Below are positions 63,294-64,000 of a stretch of DNA of 64,000 bases, one piece after another. The stretch is from assembly GCF_001654985.1 (NCBI RefSeq), contig NZ_LXEU01000085.1:1-64000 (forward strand), read 5' to 3'. The notes under the pieces were generated by a model, which was not told the origin of the DNA, did no database searches, and worked only from the letters and a program-made list of their open reading frames with translations. How positions within the stretch are numbered: position 1 is the first letter of the stretch; the number at the start of each line of letters is the position of its first letter. Source of the stretch: Kluyvera georgiana ATCC 51603. Lineage in GTDB: Bacteria > Pseudomonadota > Gammaproteobacteria > Enterobacterales > Enterobacteriaceae. A program made the translations under genes and the position numbers.

Positions 63294-63537
63294 ACTGGCA
63301 GTTTGTGGTGTGGATATTGTTTTTGAACCGAACCAGACCGCCTACAACAAATTTATTAACGAAATGGCGATGGATAACAAAGTATCGCCTGCGCATAACT
63401 ACCTTAATCGTATTGTTGCGCCAGAAAGTAAAGAAGCGCTGGCGGAAATTTTAAAACGTCCGGGCGCTGCACTTCAGCTTGCTGGGAAGGTGAATGAGAT
63501 TTATGCGCCTGAACTGGAAATTGAAGTAAAAAACTAA
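63280..63537 (+). CDS. Tail assembly chaperone, short form
   Basis: 85 residues. The pattern DIVFEPNQTAYNKFINEMAMDNKVSPAHNYLNRIVAPESKEAL fits the tail assembly chaperone family of HP1-like phages. The gene ends in a slippery heptamer at 63528-63534, giving a longer product by -1 frameshift. Located directly before the tape measure gene, as G and G-T of other long-tailed phages. Confidence 0.82.
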   Translation: MEKIKLAVCGVDIVFEPNQTAYNKFINEMAMDNKVSPAHNYLNRIVAPESKEALAEILKRPGAALQLAGKVNEIYAPELEIEVKN

Positions 63538-63728
63538 GTAAGCGGGTTCGTGGAATTGAAGGTAACGGACTCGAACAATATTTAATTTTACGCCGCCATT
63601 ATTTACCGCAGGGTGATGATTCCGTTGATGATATTGCCGCCGCTATCTGGCTGGATAATCGTTATTGGGAAAATATGTCGATTGCCATAGCCAACGGAAT
63701 TAATACCGCATTTAAAGGTACTGTATGA
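63528..63728 (+). CDS. -1 frameshift extension of the tail chaperone (T domain)
   Basis: A AAA AAC (63528-63534) is in the correct phase (codons AAA AAC, then the 0-frame stop TAA). After a -1 slip, reading continues from CTA at 63534 through 64 codons to TGA at 63726-63728, which overlaps the tape measure ATG. The extension (opening LSKRVRGIEGNGLEQYLILRRHY, with DDIAAAIWLDNRYWENMSIAIANG) has no usable start of its own, and the fused protein would be about 149 residues. No strong downstream pseudoknot is obvious. Confidence 0.8.
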   Translation, partial: KKLSKRVRGIEGNGLEQYLILRRHYLPQGDDSVDDIAAAIWLDNRYWENMSIAIANGINTAFKGTV

Positions 63729-64000
63729 AACAGTTAGATTTTACATTAAGCCTGATTGACAAATTATCGCGTCCTTTAAAACAGGTGCAGGGTAATGTCA
63801 CGGGCTTTGCTGAAAAATCCAATGCGGCATTTAAGCAGATTGGCGGTGGTGTGCTGGGGCTGGTCGGTGTCGGTATGGCCATTAAGGGTGCGCTGTCGCC
63901 TGCCATCGAAATGTTTGATGCGATCAGCGATGCATCGGCAAAAGGCATTGATGATGGTGCGCTGAAAACGGTGCAGCGTGATGCCCTGGCATTCAGCACG
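63725..64000 (+). CDS. Tail tape measure protein, 5' part
   Basis: The first 92 residues, cut by the window end. KQLDFTLSLIDKLSRPLKQVQGNVTGFAEKSNAAFKQIGGGVLGLVGVGMAIKGALSPAIEMFDAISD is typical of the N-terminus of phage tape measure proteins, which set tail length. The ATG overlaps the TGA of the frameshifted chaperone. Confidence 0.88.
   Translation, partial: MKQLDFTLSLIDKLSRPLKQVQGNVTGFAEKSNAAFKQIGGGVLGLVGVGMAIKGALSPAIEMFDAISDASAKGIDDGALKTVQRDALAFST

Larger units (their letters stand above)
43344..64000. mobile_element. P2/186-like prophage, left end to tape measure gene (continues past the window)
   Basis: Contiguous temperate phage genome: integrase, CI-type repressor, Cox/Apl, CII, Fil-like protein, early genes, Dam methylase, gpA-type replication endonuclease, Ogr activator, portal, terminase, scaffold, capsid, head completion, contractile tail sheath and tube, lysis cassette, tail chaperone and the start of the tape measure. 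The control region is like coliphage 186; the tail (DUF2586 sheath, DUF2597 tube) is like HP1/K139. No essential gene seen here is broken, so it may be inducible. The right end and attR are outside the window. Confidence 0.95.

Noticed and set aside
1-64000. CRISPR array, tRNA, rRNA or insertion sequence
   Set aside because: No regularly spaced repeats, no tRNA-like cloverleaf and no transposase gene were seen.

Overview
The window is enterobacterial chromosome carrying the left part of a P2/186-type prophage. The host genes keep the order known from the E. coli K-12 18-19 minute region (ybiU, ybiV, pflFE, fsaA, moeBA, iaaA, gsiABCD, rimO, bssR, gstB, dacC, deoR, ybjG, mdfA, ybjI, ybjJ, rcdA). 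The protein sequences differ noticeably from K-12 and several K-12 genes (yliEF, yliI, ybjH) are absent or replaced, so I infer a relative such as Citrobacter, Enterobacter or Klebsiella rather than E. coli itself. The genus cannot be fixed from the sequence alone.

1-5100: a sugar module made of a GH31 alpha-glycosidase, an MFS transporter and a divergent LacI-type regulator. 5076-11720: ybiU, ybiV, the glycyl-radical enzyme pair pflF/pflE and fsaA. A CTTTC-N4-GAAAG palindrome sits upstream of ybiU and pflE, with a weaker copy upstream of ybiV, and an FNR-like site lies before pflE. 11784-20216: moeAB, then iaaA-gsiABCD for glutathione and peptide use. 20440-26912: a five-gene operon with split PTS subunits IIA, IIB and IIC, a GH38 alpha-mannosidase and a PRD regulator. 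It stands where K-12 has yliEF. 26957-43233: rimO, an AT-rich islet with a small membrane protein, a secreted lipase-like hydrolase, bssR, an orphan sugar-binding protein with a GH5-like hydrolase and a LacI regulator, gstB, dacC, deoR, ybjG, mdfA, ybjI, ybjJ, rcdA and an SDR-fold protein that lacks its catalytic residues.

43344-64000 (runs off the window): a mosaic prophage. Its left end may lie in the 3' end of the sRNA gene rybB. The control region is 186-like (integrase, CI, Cox/Apl, CII, Fil-like). Replication uses an HUH endonuclease of the gpA type. The head genes are P2-like, while the tail tube and sheath are of the HP1/K139 type (DUF2597 and DUF2586). Lysis genes follow (holin, M15 endolysin, Rz with an overlapping Rz1), then a tail chaperone with a -1 frameshift site and the start of the tape measure gene. 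Two LexA-type boxes are visible, one before a small Tum-like gene and one before the integrase.

The best candidate for an undescribed system is the AT-rich, tightly coupled two-gene cargo at 44566-46387: a 412-residue soluble protein followed one base later by a four-helix membrane protein. It lies between repressor and integrase, where it would be transcribed in the lysogen. I recognise neither protein. Position, base composition and the soluble-plus-membrane pairing suggest a superinfection-exclusion or abortive-infection device, but this is inference.
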